From NCBI GenBank assembly GCA_001429555.1, contig LMSR01000011.1, positions 249,462 through 313,461 on the forward strand: a stretch of 64,000 nt of DNA. Reading direction: 5' to 3'. This document shows positions 39,713 through 51,883 of this stretch, in pieces. Each line of letters starts with the position of its first letter. Position 1 is the first letter of the stretch. This stretch comes from Nocardioides sp. Soil797 (GTDB lineage Bacteria; Actinomycetota; Actinomycetes; Propionibacteriales; Nocardioidaceae). A program made the translations under genes and the position numbers. The notes below the pieces were generated by a model. It made no database searches. It saw only the letters and a list, made by a program, of their open reading frames with translations, and was not told where the DNA came from.

Positions 39713-39957
39713 GCGGCGCCACCATCCTTCTCGGCCTCGTTGCTGGCACCCGGGACCTGGCGAATGCCGAGCTCGCGCTCACGCACCACCGTGTAGATCC
39801 GGGCAATGTCCTTCTTGACCAGACGGAGCCGGCCGTGGCTGTCCAGCTGGCCGGTGGCCGCCTGGAACCGGAGGTTGAACAGCTCCTCCTTGGCCTCCCG
39901 AAGCTTGGCTTCGAGGTCGTCGACCGACAGGTCGTCGAGTTCAAATGCGGTGCTCAT
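39709..39957 (-). CDS. rpmC: 50S ribosomal protein uL29
   Basis: 82 residues, helical hairpin ([20 protein letters not shown]). Exit-tunnel protein docking trigger factor and SRP. Short Ala/Gly C-terminal tail. Start ATG overlaps the rplP stop. Confidence 0.96.
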   Translation of the reverse strand: MSTAFELDDLSVDDLEAKLREAKEELFNLRFQAATGQLDSHGRLRLVKKDIARIYTVVRERELGIRQVPGASNEAEKDGGAA

Positions 39958-40376
39958 CAGAATTCACCAGCCTCACGCGAGATGAACCGGCACTTCATGG
40001 GGAGCTTGTGCGTCGCCAGGCGCAGGGCCTCGCGAGCAGTCACCTCATCAACACCGGAAAGTTCGAACATGACGCGGCCGGGCTTCACGTTGGCAACCCA
40101 CCACTCCGGCGAACCCTTACCGGAACCCATGCGGGTCTCGGCAGGCTTCTTGGTCAGGGGGCGGTCCGGGTAGATGTTGATCCAGACCTTTCCGCCACGC
40201 TTCATGTGACGGGTCATCGCGATACGGGCCGACTCGATCTGGCGGTTGGTCACGTAGGAACCCTCGACCGCCTGGAGACCGTAGTCACCGAAGTTGAGAC
40301 TGGTGCCACCCTTGGCCGCACCGGTCCGCTTGGGGTGGTGCTGCTTGCGGTGCTTGACACGACGGGGCATCAACAT
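39957..40376 (-). CDS. rplP: 50S ribosomal protein uL16
   Basis: 139 residues, [17 protein letters not shown] start typical of actinobacteria. Near the A site; shares the avilamycin/evernimicin contact region. Starts 3 bp after the rpsC stop. Confidence 0.97.
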   Translation of the reverse strand: MLMPRRVKHRKQHHPKRTGAAKGGTSLNFGDYGLQAVEGSYVTNRQIESARIAMTRHMKRGGKVWINIYPDRPLTKKPAETRMGSGKGSPEWWVANVKPGRVMFELSGVDEVTAREALRLATHKLPMKCRFISREAGEF

Positions 40377-40379
40377 GGC

Positions 40380-41219
40380 TCAGGCCTCCCCATTGCTAGC
40401 AGTGGTTGCTTCCGCGGCGGGTGCCTCGGCAGCAGGGGTCTCGTCGGCCGGAGCCGACTGGGCCGAACGGTCAGAGCGGTTCGGACGGTCGCCACGTGAG
40501 CCACGGCCCGGACGCTCGCCACCACGACCGCCACGACCGCCACGGCCGGGGGCACCGGCACGGGCAGCAGCCTGGGCCTCGCGCTCGGCACGGGTGCCGG
40601 CGACCTCACCCTTGTAGATCCACACCTTGACGCCGATGCGACCGAAGGTGGTGCGGGCCTCGTAGAAGCCGTAGTCGATGTCGGCACGCAGGGTGTGCAG
40701 CGGCACGCGACCCTCGCGATAGAACTCGGTACGCGACATCTCGGCACCGTTCAGTCGGCCCGAGCACTGGATCCGGATGCCCTTGGCGCCGGAGCGCATG
40801 GAGGTCTGGATCGCCTTGCGCATGGCACGACGGAACTGGACACGACCGGAGAGCTGCTCGGCAACTCCCTGGGCGACCAGCTGAGCGTCGACCTCGGGGT
40901 TCTTGACCTCGAGGATGTTCAGCTGGACCTGCTTGCCGGTGAGCTTCTCGAGCTCGCCACGGATGCGGTCGGCCTCGGCGCCACGGCGACCGATGACGAT
41001 GCCCGGGCGGGCCGTGTGGATGTCCACACGAACCCGGTCACGGGTGCGCTCGATCTCGACCTTGGCGATGCCGGCCCGCTCCATGCCCTTGGAGAGCAGC
41101 TTGCGGATGGCGACATCCTCGCCGACGTACGACTTGTACAGCTTGTCGGCGTACCAACGGGACCTGTGGTCCGTCGAGATGCCGAGGCGGAAGCCGTTCG
41201 GGTTGATTTTCTGCCCCAT
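40380..41219 (-). CDS. rpsC: 30S ribosomal protein uS3 with RGG-rich C-terminal tail
   Basis: 279 residues. Two KH-type domains ([19 protein letters not shown] and [20 protein letters not shown]) form part of the mRNA entry helicase. From about residue 223 there is a tail rich in Arg-Gly ([19 protein letters not shown]) and then Ala/Glu/Pro to the end. The tail is longer than in E. coli (233 residues). Overlaps the rplV stop by 1 bp. Confidence 0.96.
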   Translation of the reverse strand: MGQKINPNGFRLGISTDHRSRWYADKLYKSYVGEDVAIRKLLSKGMERAGIAKVEIERTRDRVRVDIHTARPGIVIGRRGAEADRIRGELEKLTGKQVQLNILEVKNPEVDAQLVAQGVAEQLSGRVQFRRAMRKAIQTSMRSGAKGIRIQCSGRLNGAEMSRTEFYREGRVPLHTLRADIDYGFYEARTTFGRIGVKVWIYKGEVAGTRAEREAQAAARAGAPGRGGRGGRGGERPGRGSRGDRPNRSDRSAQSAPADETPAAEAPAAEATTASNGEA

Positions 41220-41656
41220 CAGGCAGTCCGTCCCTTCTTCACGTTCTTGTGCTCAGCGACGACGTCCGCCGGCTGGACAGCAAGGGTGATGTGGCTGGTG
41301 CGCTTGTTGATCCGGGTGGCCCGGCCCTGCGCACGCGGGCGCCAGCGCTTCATCGTGGGACCCTCGTCGACCATTGCGACCGACACGACCAGGGAGCCGG
41401 CGTCCAGTCCCTCGGTGGTCTCGGCGTTGGCAACGGCGCTCTCGAGGATCTTGAACACGGTCTCCGCAGCCGCCTGAGGGGCGAACTGCAGGAGCGCGAG
41501 TGCGTCCTCGACGGGCAGACCGCGAACCATGTCGACGACACGGCGGGCCTTCATCGGGGTGATCCGCACGAAGCGGGCACTGGCGAAGGCGCCGGGCTGG
41601 TCGCCGAGCAGCGACTCGCGGCGAGCGCTGGTGCGCTTACGCTCTGTGACACTCAT
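41219..41656 (-). CDS. rplV: 50S ribosomal protein uL22
   Basis: 145 residues. Its beta hairpin lines the exit tunnel near macrolide sites; [18 protein letters not shown] is the hairpin signature. A 20-residue N-terminal extension precedes the core. Overlaps the rpsS stop by 4 bp. Confidence 0.96.
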   Translation of the reverse strand: MSVTERKRTSARRESLLGDQPGAFASARFVRITPMKARRVVDMVRGLPVEDALALLQFAPQAAAETVFKILESAVANAETTEGLDAGSLVVSVAMVDEGPTMKRWRPRAQGRATRINKRTSHITLAVQPADVVAEHKNVKKGRTA

Positions 41657-41934
41657 CGACGACGTCCTTTCCGGTCTTCCTTCACGTGCCCGCGGTAGGT
41701 GCGGGTCGGGGCGAATTCACCGAGCTTGTGACCGACCATGGAGTCGGTGACGAACACGGGAACGTGCTTGCGGCCGTCGTGCACGGCAATGGTGTGGCCG
41801 ATCATGTCGGGCACAATCATCGACCGGCGCGACCAGGTCTTGATGACGTTGTGGCTGCCCTTCTCGTTCTCGGCGTCCACCTTCTTCTGAAGGTGGTCGT
41901 CGATGAAGGGGCCCTTCTTCAGGCTGCGAGGCAT
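41653..41934 (-). CDS. rpsS: 30S ribosomal protein uS19
   Basis: 93 residues, [19 protein letters not shown] start. Head protein. Starts 5 bp after the rplB stop. Confidence 0.97.
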   Translation of the reverse strand: MPRSLKKGPFIDDHLQKKVDAENEKGSHNVIKTWSRRSMIVPDMIGHTIAVHDGRKHVPVFVTDSMVGHKLGEFAPTRTYRGHVKEDRKGRRR

Positions 41935-41939
41935 GTCGG

Positions 41940-42776
41940 TTACTTCCTACCCTTGCCGGACTTGCGACGACGGATGATCTGGGAGTCGGAGGCCTTGCTC
42001 TTGCGAGTGCGGCCCTCGGGCTTGCCCCAGGGGGACACGGGGTGACGTCCACCGGACGTCTTGCCCTCACCACCACCGTGCGGGTGGTCGACCGGGTTCA
42101 TGACGACACCACGGACGGTCGGGCGCTTGCCCTTCCAGCGCATGCGGCCGGCCTTGCCCCAGCTGATGTTCGACTGCTCGGCGTTGCCGACCTCGCCGAT
42201 CGTGGCGCGGCAGCGCACGTCGACGAAGCGCATCTCGCCGGACGGCATGCGCAGCGTGGCGCGCGAGCCCTCCTTGGCGACGAGCTGGGCCGAGATGCCC
42301 GCGGAGCGAGCGATCTTGGCGCCGCCGCCGGGGCGGAGCTCAACACAGTGGATGGTGGTACCGACCGGGATGTTGCGCAGCGGCAGGTTGTTGCCGGCCT
42401 TGATGTCGGCGTTTGGGCCGGCCTCGATGACGGTGCCCTGCGTGAGGCTCTTCGGCGCGATGATGTAGCGCTTCTCGCCGTCGGCGTAGTGCAGGAGCGC
42501 GATGCGCGCGGTGCGGTTCGGGTCGTACTCGATGTGAGCGACCGTGGCCGGCACGCCGTCCTTGTCGTAGCGACGGAAGTCGATGACGCGGTAGGCACGC
42601 TTGTGACCGCCACCCTGGTGACGCGTGGTGATGCGTCCCTGGTTGTTGCGGCCGCCCTTCTTGGGCAGCGGGCGGGTCAGCGACTTCTCCGGCGTGGTCC
42701 GGGTGATCTCGACGAAGTCGGCCACGGACGAGCCACGACGGCCCGGGGTGGTCGGCTTGTACTTGCGGATAGCCAT
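41940..42776 (-). CDS. rplB: 50S ribosomal protein uL2
   Basis: 278 residues. Peptidyl-transferase-centre assembly protein; has [13 protein letters not shown] with the conserved His. Basic C-terminus. Confidence 0.97.
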   Translation of the reverse strand: MAIRKYKPTTPGRRGSSVADFVEITRTTPEKSLTRPLPKKGGRNNQGRITTRHQGGGHKRAYRVIDFRRYDKDGVPATVAHIEYDPNRTARIALLHYADGEKRYIIAPKSLTQGTVIEAGPNADIKAGNNLPLRNIPVGTTIHCVELRPGGGAKIARSAGISAQLVAKEGSRATLRMPSGEMRFVDVRCRATIGEVGNAEQSNISWGKAGRMRWKGKRPTVRGVVMNPVDHPHGGGEGKTSGGRHPVSPWGKPEGRTRKSKASDSQIIRRRKSGKGRK

Positions 42777-42807
42777 TCTCTCTCAGTCCTCTGCTAGAAG
42801 GCGCCGG

Positions 42808-43113
42808 TCAGGAGACCGGTCCTCCGAAGATGTCGATGCGGTGGCCCTCAGCGAGGCTGACGATCGCGCGCTTGGTGTCGGCGCGCTTGCCCATGCCGAA
42901 GCGGGTACGACGCGTCTTGCCCTGGCGGTTGATCGTGTTGACCGACGTCACCTTGACGTTGAACACCTTCTCGACCGCGATCTTGATCTCGGTCTTGTTG
43001 GCGTCGGGACGCACGATGAAGGTGTACTTGTTGGCGTCGAGGAGCGCATAGCTCTTCTCGGACACGACCGGTGCGATCAGGATGTCGCGAGGGTCCTTGT
43101 GCAGGGTGCTCAC
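42808..43113 (-). CDS. rplW: 50S ribosomal protein uL23
   Basis: 101 residues, docking site for trigger factor and SRP at the tunnel exit ([20 protein letters not shown]). Its GTG overlaps the rplD stop by 4 bp. Confidence 0.96.
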   Translation of the reverse strand: MSTLHKDPRDILIAPVVSEKSYALLDANKYTFIVRPDANKTEIKIAVEKVFNVKVTSVNTINRQGKTRRTRFGMGKRADTKRAIVSLAEGHRIDIFGGPVS

Positions 43114-44042
43114 TTGTCGTCACCTTCCTCTTCGGCAGCGGCCTCGGTGGCCTTCTTCTGGCCGGCCTCGACGAAGCCAGCGGCCTCGGCGTCAGCAGCA
43201 GTCTTGAACCAGACCTCGGCCACCGTGGCGTCGTACCAGCGGCCACCGGGGGCGTGGAACTTCATCGAGTCCTTGTTGCCCTTGATCTCGTAGCCCTCGG
43301 GGGCCTCGCCGTTCTCCAGCGGCTGCGCAGCACCCGCGTGGTCGGCGTCCGCGACGGCCGCGAACGACTTCGCCTCGGCCGGGGCCTCGGCAGCGGTCTC
43401 GACGACAACCTCGGACTCGGCCTTGGCCGACTTGCCCTTGGCGGCACCGGCCACCAGGACGTCGAAGGCGCCCTTCGTGAAGACCACGTCGTCGGAAAGC
43501 AGGACGTCGTAGGTGTTGAGCTGGTCGACCGCGAGGATGTGCACCTCGGGGGCGTTGCGCAGCGAGAGCCAGGTCAGGCTGTCGCTCCGCTCGAGCACGA
43601 CCAGGAACTTCGTACGGTCGCTGATCGAGGACAGCGCGGCGATGGCGTCGCGGGTCGAGGGCTTGTCACCCTGGACCAGGGACTCGACGACGTGCACGCG
43701 ACCGTTGGTCGCGCGGTCGGTGAGCGCACCCTTGAGCGCGGCCGCCTTCATCTTCTTGGGCGTGCGCTGGTCGTAGTCACGCGGCTGCGGGCCGTGGACG
43801 ATGCCACCGCCGGCGAACTGCGGCGCGCGGGTCGAGCCCTGGCGGGCGCGTCCGGTGCCCTTCTGCTTGTAGGGCTTGCGGCCACCACCGCGCACGTCGG
43901 CGCGGGTCTTGGTGGCGTGCGTGCCCTGACGAGCAGCAGCCTGCTGGGCGACGACGACCTGGTGCATCAGCGGGACGCTGACCTGGACGTTGAAGATCTC
44001 AGCGGGGAGGTCGACCTTGACGGTCTTCACGTTGGCGCTCAC
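43110..44042 (-). CDS. rplD: 50S ribosomal protein uL4 with an extra C-terminal domain
   Basis: 310 residues against a usual 205-225. Residues 1-205 are ordinary uL4 with the tunnel loop ([20 protein letters not shown]). Residues 206-246 are a Glu/Ala/Pro linker, and residues 247-294 are the added domain ([34 protein letters not shown]), the same one as at the end of bL17. A charged tail ([15 protein letters not shown]) ends the protein. Both parts are in one uninterrupted frame with translational coupling to rplC and rplW. Confidence 0.95.
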   Translation of the reverse strand: MSANVKTVKVDLPAEIFNVQVSVPLMHQVVVAQQAAARQGTHATKTRADVRGGGRKPYKQKGTGRARQGSTRAPQFAGGGIVHGPQPRDYDQRTPKKMKAAALKGALTDRATNGRVHVVESLVQGDKPSTRDAIAALSSISDRTKFLVVLERSDSLTWLSLRNAPEVHILAVDQLNTYDVLLSDDVVFTKGAFDVLVAGAAKGKSAKAESEVVVETAAEAPAEAKSFAAVADADHAGAAQPLENGEAPEGYEIKGNKDSMKFHAPGGRWYDATVAEVWFKTAADAEAAGFVEAGQKKATEAAAEEEGDDK

Positions 44043-44698
44043 TTGGAGCCCTCCTTCTTCACAGCCGAGCGCAGGACGACGAGTCCGCCCTTGGGGCCGG
44101 GGACGGCGCCCTTGAGCAGGACCAGGCCCTTCTCGGCATCGACGGCGTGGACCGTGACGTTCTGGGTGGTGATCGTGTCGCCACCCATCCGGCCGGACAT
44201 GCGCATGCCCTTGAAGACACGACCCGGGGTGGCGCAGGCGCCGATCGAGCCGGGCTTGCGGTGGTTGCGGTGCGCACCGTGCGAGGCGGACACACCGTGG
44301 AAGCCGTGACGCTTCATGACACCGGCGAAACCCTTGCCCTTGCTGGTGCCGGTGACGTCGATCTCCTCGCCGGCGGCGAACAGCTCGGGGCTGATCTCCT
44401 GACCGACGGAGTACGACGCGGCGTCAGCGGTGCGGATCTCCACGACGTGGCGGCGCGGCGTGACGCCGGCCTTCTCGAAGTGGCCCGCGGAAGGCTTGGT
44501 GACCTTGCGTCCCTCGATCTCGCCGAAGCCGAGCTGGATGGCGTTGTAGCCATCGGTCTCGGGCTGGCGGACCTGGGTGACGACGTTGGTCGACGCCTGG
44601 ATCACGGTGACGGGGACGATCTTGTTGTTCTCGTCCCAGATCTGGGTCATGCCCAGCTTGGTGCCCAGAAGGCCCTTGATGTTGTGTTCAATAGTCAT
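44039..44698 (-). CDS. rplC: 50S ribosomal protein uL3
   Basis: 219 residues. Early-assembly protein reaching to the peptidyl-transferase centre; [13 protein letters not shown] and [15 protein letters not shown] are signatures. Starts [19 protein letters not shown]. Confidence 0.97.
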   Translation of the reverse strand: MTIEHNIKGLLGTKLGMTQIWDENNKIVPVTVIQASTNVVTQVRQPETDGYNAIQLGFGEIEGRKVTKPSAGHFEKAGVTPRRHVVEIRTADAASYSVGQEISPELFAAGEEIDVTGTSKGKGFAGVMKRHGFHGVSASHGAHRNHRKPGSIGACATPGRVFKGMRMSGRMGGDTITTQNVTVHAVDAEKGLVLLKGAVPGPKGGLVVLRSAVKKEGSK

Positions 44699-44709
44699 GA
44701 CTCGCGACC

Positions 44710-45018
44710 TCAGAGCTTGATCTCGATGTCGACGCCCGCAGGCAGGTCAAGACGCATCAGCGAATCGACTGTCTTCGGCGTGGGGTCAATGATGTCGATG
44801 AGGCGCTTGTGGGTGCGCATCTCGAAGTGCTCGCGGGAATCCTTGTACTTGTGCGGCGAGCGAATGACGCAGTAGACGTTCTTCTCGGTCGGCAACGGCA
44901 CCGGGCCGGCAACCTTCGCGCCCGTACGGGTCACGGTGTCCACGATCTTCCGCGCCGAGGTGTCGATCACCTCGTGGTCATAGGCCTTGAGCCTGATGCG
45001 GATCTTCTGTCCCGCCAT
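44710..45018 (-). CDS. rpsJ: 30S ribosomal protein uS10
   Basis: 102 residues. Head protein, also the NusE antitermination partner. Starts [16 protein letters not shown]; first gene of the S10 run. Confidence 0.97.
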   Translation of the reverse strand: MAGQKIRIRLKAYDHEVIDTSARKIVDTVTRTGAKVAGPVPLPTEKNVYCVIRSPHKYKDSREHFEMRTHKRLIDIIDPTPKTVDSLMRLDLPAGVDIEIKL

Positions 45019-45471
45019 AGGTCTCTCTCGTCCTTGTCTGTAGTACCGGTATGGGTACCGCGTGCAGTCCCACTCACCAAACTTCTGTCACGACACGGTC
45101 CCGGGTGGGTCCGTTCCGCCCTTGCTCCACCGACCCCCGCGGTCGGGCGTGTCGCGCAGACTTCGCGCAACTGTGCCTTGTTCCCGAGCCCCTGGGGGCC
45201 CTGGATCCTGCGGTTCTGATGGCGCCCGACGGGTTCGTCGAGCTGATCGGGTCTCCTCATCGGTGCGGCCGCACGCCAACTACCGATTCACGAACTGGAG
45301 ACGCGATTCAGTAGTCAAGTTTTGGTCGCACCCCGGCAACCCGCCGGAGCAACCTGACTATCTTGGCAGAGGCGACCCCGACTTACCAAATCGATTGGGC
45401 TGTGCTTCGCACAACACACCGATCGGGCGGTTCGCAGGCCACCGAACCAAGGTGTCAAGGAGTCGAGTAGA
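45019..45471. other. Upstream region of the S10 operon (453 bp)
   Basis: No gene recognised on either strand. It must hold the S10 promoter and leader. On the minus strand TTGACT (45313-45318) is a possible -35 but no -10 at the right distance was seen. No long hairpin stands out. Confidence 0.5.
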
Positions 45472-46878
45472 TCACGAACCGCCCGGAGGAGACGATTCGT
45501 CGGCCGCCTGCTGCAGCTGGTCCTCCCCGAGGGTCTCGATCCGGTTCAGCGCCCAGATGCAGGCACACAGCTTGCGGCTCTCGTCGCGCAGTTCTGCCCG
45601 GTCCTCGTCGTCCAGCAGCCCGGGCGGGACCGAGTCGGCGTCCATGACCGCGCGAGCCCGATGATCCTCGAGGAGGAGGCTCAGCGCCGAGCGGGCGCGA
45701 GGTTCCGCCGCGCCCAGTGCCTGCGCGGTCGTGACCGCGGCGCGGCCGCTGGCGACGTACTCTGCGGCGGCCATGAAGTCACCCCACGGACCCGCGACCT
45801 CAGCAGGCATCACCACCATCGGTGGATGAGGGTCCTCAGGCGTGATGATCGCGAACAGGGCGACGGCCAGGATCGTCGCGGCACCGGCCGGCGCCGCGAC
45901 GATCACGAAGCCGGTGAAGGCCGTCACGACCAGGACGCACAGGCTGATGAACGCGACCAGTACGAACGCCGAGGCCACCCAGCTGCGCATCCCGAAGGCT
46001 CGCTGCCGACTCCGTGCTCGCCCGATGTCGACCAGCGCCCGACGCGGATCCGGCAGTTCCAGGTCCTGCCCTTCGGCGGCGTAGTGGCGGCGTCGCAACC
46101 GCACCAGTGACGCGAAGTCGATGTCGTCCTCCCCGCCGTCGATGGGCTCCAGACCGGCCGACACCACCATCTCCGTGTCCGCGGCGGCCGCGGCCAGTTC
46201 GTCGGCGTCGAATGCCGGAAGGGTGTCCACGAGGCGGCGCCGTACGACGGTGTCCCCGGTCTGCTCGTCGAGTGCCCGACTGACCCGTTCGGCCTGCGCC
46301 CGAAGCGCGAACGCCTCCGCCCCGAAGACGTCCACCCGGGACTGGAGTCGTGTGCGCTCGGTGACGGAGAGCCGGTCGCCCACGAGTGCAGACACGGATG
46401 AGCGCATCTCCGCCTCGTGTGCTGCGAAGACTGACCAAGACATGTCGAAGTGGTCGCGGTTCTCGGTGTCGGCGGCCGCCGCGAAGTCGGCCCACGGCCG
46501 GCCCACCCTCCGCGCCATGGTGGCCTCGATGAAGCGGCTTCCCATGAAGGACAGCAGCTTCACGACCGCCAGCGCCACGAGCAGAGCCACCCCGAGCATG
46601 AGCCAGCCGAGCAGGGCCCGACCATCACGCCAGAAGTTGATGGCGACCGACATCGCGCCGATCATCGCGACGACAACCACCATGCATCCGAAGGCCGGGC
46701 CGTCGTTGCTCGGTCGTTGCCTGCCGCCTGTCTGCCCCGGCACTGCGTACGCGGGATTCGGCACCTGGTCGAAGGCGCGCGCCTCGCCCGCTTCGGCGTA
46801 CCACTGCTGACGGCTCTGCATCAGTACGTCGAGGTCGGTGCAGTTCTCGTCGGCGTGGTCGGGCGGCACCCCAGTCAC
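45472..46878 (-). CDS. Hypothetical membrane protein with two hydrophobic hairpins
   Basis: About 468 residues, not recognised. Two hydrophobic pairs (about residues 57-105 and 320-370) flank a large charged, probably cytoplasmic, helical region, and a further helical domain follows. The start is a GTG at 46878 that overlaps the trmB stop (GTGTGA), so coupling is likely; ATG 46821 is an alternative. It probably shares an operon with trmB. Function unknown. Confidence 0.72.
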   Translation of the reverse strand: MTGVPPDHADENCTDLDVLMQSRQQWYAEAGEARAFDQVPNPAYAVPGQTGGRQRPSNDGPAFGCMVVVVAMIGAMSVAINFWRDGRALLGWLMLGVALLVALAVVKLLSFMGSRFIEATMARRVGRPWADFAAAADTENRDHFDMSWSVFAAHEAEMRSSVSALVGDRLSVTERTRLQSRVDVFGAEAFALRAQAERVSRALDEQTGDTVVRRRLVDTLPAFDADELAAAAADTEMVVSAGLEPIDGGEDDIDFASLVRLRRRHYAAEGQDLELPDPRRALVDIGRARSRQRAFGMRSWVASAFVLVAFISLCVLVVTAFTGFVIVAAPAGAATILAVALFAIITPEDPHPPMVVMPAEVAGPWGDFMAAAEYVASGRAAVTTAQALGAAEPRARSALSLLLEDHRARAVMDADSVPPGLLDDEDRAELRDESRKLCACIWALNRIETLGEDQLQQAADESSPPGGS

Positions 46879-47594
46879 ACCCGGCGGTAGAGCAGCTCGG
46901 TCGGTTCTCGTCCCTCGGCGAGGCCGCGTCGTTCGAAGCGGGTCACCGGCCGGTCGGCCCAACGCTCGACCACCCCGCCCGCGAGGCGCGGTTCGGCGTC
47001 GAGCACCTCGACCATCTGCTCGGCATACTCCAACCAGTCGGTGGCGAGGCGCCACACTCCCCCGTCGACCAGTCGGGTCGCGACGAGGTTTGCGAAGTCG
47101 GGCGTGACCAGGCGTCGCTTGTGGTGCCGCAACTTGCGCCAGGGGTCCGGGAAGAACGTCCACAGCTCCGCGAGCTGGGCGGGCGCGACCAGGTGCTCCA
47201 TCGACCAGACCGCGTCGACACTGCACATCCGCACGTTGTCGAGGTCCAACTCCCCCAGCCGGCCGATCGTGTCGGCCACGCCCGGGCGCCAGACCTCGAG
47301 GCCCACGATGTTGTACGTCGGTCGCGTGCTCGCCAGGACCGCCGTCGCCTCCCCCACCCCGCAACCGATCTCGACGATCAGGGGCTGCACCTGCGCGAAC
47401 TGTCCAGCCAGGGAGAAGCCCGGCCGGTCGACTTCGTCGTCGGGAATCACGTAGCGCTCGGCGTGGGCGTCCCAGGCGCGCTGCTGCTTGTCGGTGAACC
47501 GGCTGCCCCGGCGGGAGTAGGTCAACACCTCCCGCATCCGGCGACCGTCCTCGGTCAGCTTGTGGTGGGGGCGGGCGGGTCGTGACTCATTCAT
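46875..47594 (-). CDS. trmB: tRNA (guanine-N7-)-methyltransferase
   Basis: 239 residues. Makes m7G46 in the variable loop. Motif I is VEIGCGVGEATAVLA, and the family signature FFPDPWRKLRHHKRRL is present. Overlaps the downstream membrane-protein start. Upstream neighbour is mug. Confidence 0.95.
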   Translation of the reverse strand: MNESRPARPHHKLTEDGRRMREVLTYSRRGSRFTDKQQRAWDAHAERYVIPDDEVDRPGFSLAGQFAQVQPLIVEIGCGVGEATAVLASTRPTYNIVGLEVWRPGVADTIGRLGELDLDNVRMCSVDAVWSMEHLVAPAQLAELWTFFPDPWRKLRHHKRRLVTPDFANLVATRLVDGGVWRLATDWLEYAEQMVEVLDAEPRLAGGVVERWADRPVTRFERRGLAEGREPTELLYRRV

Positions 47595-47606
47595 GGCCGG
47601 ATGAGC

Positions 47607-48179
47607 CTATCGAGAGAGCACGCCCGCCGCGTACGCCGGTTCGGCGTACGCCCGGGCCAGTGTGGCCACGGTCTCGTGGGCGTTCAGGCCGCTTGGGTTG
47701 GGCACCACCCACAGCTCGGCCCCGGCCAGGGGCGCCGGTTGCCGGCCGGCGCGGGCCAACGGCTGGCCGAAGGCAGCACGGTACGCCGTGATCCCGGCGA
47801 CGGCGACCACCCGCGGTTGATGGTCCGCGACGAATCGGCTGAGCGCCGCGCCCCCGGCCTCCAGCTCAGCGCGCGTCAGCTCGTCCGCGCGTGCGGTGGC
47901 ACGGCGTACGACGTTGGTGATCCCGACACCCCGATCGAGCATCATCGCGCGGTCCGCCTCACTCATGCCGGCAGCGGCGTCGACCAGCCACGGCGTGATG
48001 TCCGCGCGGTGCAGGGCCGGATAGAACCTGTTTCCCGGTCGGGCGAAGTGAGCCTGGGTGGCCGCGGTCCACAGACTCGGATTGATGCCCACGAACAACA
48101 ACCGCAGACCCGGGCCGACCAGGTCGGGAACCTCCACACCACGGAAGGATTCGAGCTCGGCACGGCTGAACTGGGGCAC
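47607..48179 (-). CDS. mug: G/U mismatch-specific DNA glycosylase
   Basis: 190 residues from a GTG at 48179. The catalytic-loop motif GINPSLWTA (31-39) and NPSGLNAH (161-168) match the MUG/TDG branch of uracil-DNA glycosylases. Removes uracil or ethenocytosine opposite G. The frame continues upstream through a hairpin region without homology, so the GTG was chosen. Confidence 0.92.
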   Translation of the reverse strand: MPQFSRAELESFRGVEVPDLVGPGLRLLFVGINPSLWTAATQAHFARPGNRFYPALHRADITPWLVDAAAGMSEADRAMMLDRGVGITNVVRRATARADELTRAELEAGGAALSRFVADHQPRVVAVAGITAYRAAFGQPLARAGRQPAPLAGAELWVVPNPSGLNAHETVATLARAYAEPAYAAGVLSR

Positions 48180-48228
48180 CCCGCCATTCTGGCGCACCGT
48201 CCGTATTGCGCGGAGCGCGGCCGCGACG

Positions 48229-48315
48229 GTCCGCTCGACATGCAGTTGATGCCTGGCCGACCCCGGCGCACGCTCACCCGCCGGCCTCAGGACCACAACT
48301 GCATGTCGAGCGGAC
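48229..48315. repeat. Long inverted repeat, 20-bp perfect arms
   Basis: GTCCGCTCGACATGCAGTTG (48229-48248) and its exact reverse complement (48296-48315), separated by 47 bp. It lies between the tuf terminator and mug, 50 bp upstream of the mug start. Could be a cruciform, a protein site or a repeat of the chromosome. Confidence 0.85.
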
Positions 48316-48326
48316 GGCAAATGGCG

Positions 48327-48362
48327 AACGGCCCCGACTCCCTTGCGGGAGCCGGGGCCGTT
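48327..48362 (-). terminator. Hairpin terminator of the str operon (after tuf)
   Basis: AACGGCCCCGACTCCC pairs with GGGAGCCGGGGCCGTT over 16 positions with one G-T style mismatch and a TTGC loop. It is about 85 nt beyond the tuf stop, below the duplicated tuf tail. Confidence 0.85.
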
Positions 48363-48376
48363 CTGAGGTGCAGCTA

Positions 48377-48413
48377 GATCACTTGGTGATCTTGGTGACG
48401 CGACCGGCACCAA
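48377..48413 (-). pseudogene. Duplicated 37-bp remnant of the tuf 3' end
   Basis: These 37 bp are identical to 48445-48481, which hold the last codons (AGRVTKITK) and the distal stop of tuf. A 31-bp spacer separates the copies. It is too short to encode a product; it looks like the leftover of a second tuf copy or of a local duplication. Confidence 0.7.
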
Positions 48414-48446
48414 TCAGTGCTGTCGGCCACCCGGTGGTCCGTCAGA

Positions 48447-49640
48447 TCACTTGGTGATCTTGGTGACGCGACCGGCACCAACGGTGCGGCCACCTTCGCG
48501 AATGGCGAAGCGGAGACCGTCCTCCATGGCGATGGGCTGGATCAGCTCAACGATCATTTCGGTGTTGTCGCCGGGCATGACCATCTCGGTGCCCTCGGGC
48601 AGCGTGACGACGCCGGTGACGTCCGTGGTCCGGAAGTAGAACTGCGGACGGTAGTTGTTGAAGAACGGCGTGTGACGGCCACCCTCCTCCTTCGAGAGGA
48701 TGTAGACAGACGCCTCGAAGTTGGTGTGCGGGGTGGTGGTGCCGGGCTTGATGACGACCATGCCGCGCTCGATGTCCTCGCGCTTGGTGCCACGAAGCAG
48801 GAGACCGACGTTCTCGCCAGCCTGACCCTCGTCGAGCAGCTTGCGGAACATCTCGACACCGGTGACGGTGCTCTTCTGGGCGGTCTCGCGGATGCCGATG
48901 ATCTCGACTTCCTCGTTCACCTTGACGATGCCACGCTCGATGCGACCGGTGATGACGGTTCCACGACCGGTGATCGTGAAGACGTCCTCGACGGGCATGA
49001 GGAACGGCTTGTCGGTCTCACGCTCGGGCGTGGGGATGTAGTCATCCACGGCCTGCATGAGCTCGGCAACCGAGTCGCCCCACTTGGCGTCGCCCTCGAG
49101 GGCCGGGAAGGCAGCAACCCGAACCACGGGGATGTCGTCGCCCGGGAACTCGTACTCGGAGAGGAGCTCGCGCACCTCCATCTCGACGAGCTCGATGAGC
49201 TCCTCGTCGTCGACCATGTCGCACTTGTTGAGCGCAACCACCAGGGCCGGCACGCCGACCTGGCGCGCGAGCAGCACGTGCTCACGGGTCTGCGGCATCG
49301 GACCGTCGGTGGCGGCAACCACGAGGATCGCGCCGTCCATCTGGGCCGCACCGGTGATCATGTTCTTGATGTAGTCCGCGTGACCGGGGCAGTCGACGTG
49401 CGCGTAGTGGCGGTTCTCGGTCTGGTACTCGACGTGAGCAATCGAGATCGTGATGCCGCGCTGGCGCTCTTCCGGAGCCTTGTCGATCATGTCGAAGGCC
49501 GAGGCCTCGTTCAGGTCCGGAAACTTGTCGTGCATCACCTTGGTGATCGCCGCGGTCAAGGTGGTCTTGCCGTGGTCGATGTGACCGATGGTGCCGATGT
49601 TGATGTGCGGCTTGGTCCGCTCGAACTTCGCCTTAGCCAC
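48447..49640 (-). CDS. tuf: Translation elongation factor Tu
   Basis: 397 residues. Brings aminoacyl-tRNA to the ribosome. G1 is GHIDHGKTT (19-27), DCPGHADY is G3 and NKCDMVD is G4. Starts at GTG 49640 ([12 protein letters not shown]). Last gene of the str operon; its 3' end is duplicated just downstream. Confidence 0.98.
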   Translation of the reverse strand: MAKAKFERTKPHINIGTIGHIDHGKTTLTAAITKVMHDKFPDLNEASAFDMIDKAPEERQRGITISIAHVEYQTENRHYAHVDCPGHADYIKNMITGAAQMDGAILVVAATDGPMPQTREHVLLARQVGVPALVVALNKCDMVDDEELIELVEMEVRELLSEYEFPGDDIPVVRVAAFPALEGDAKWGDSVAELMQAVDDYIPTPERETDKPFLMPVEDVFTITGRGTVITGRIERGIVKVNEEVEIIGIRETAQKSTVTGVEMFRKLLDEGQAGENVGLLLRGTKREDIERGMVVIKPGTTTPHTNFEASVYILSKEEGGRHTPFFNNYRPQFYFRTTDVTGVVTLPEGTEMVMPGDNTEMIVELIQPIAMEDGLRFAIREGGRTVGAGRVTKITK

Positions 49641-49715
49641 TGTGGGCTCCTCCTGGGTTGTGTGTTTCTTGACTCGTAATTGGTTGGTGCTGCGGTGCCG
49701 AGGGCCCGGGCGAGA

Positions 49716-51827
<2,112 letters not shown>

Positions 51828-51883
51828 TTAAGTGATGTCCCCTCGTGAAGAGTTGGTCGCGATGACGGGCTTGGGGGCCCGAG

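Noticed and set aside
45301..45420. S10 promoter with TTGACT or TTGGTA as -35
   Set aside because: Neither has a -10 hexamer at 16-19 bp.
48417..49679. Plus-strand frame of about 420 codons opposite tuf
   Set aside because: Pure shadow of tuf; no signals.
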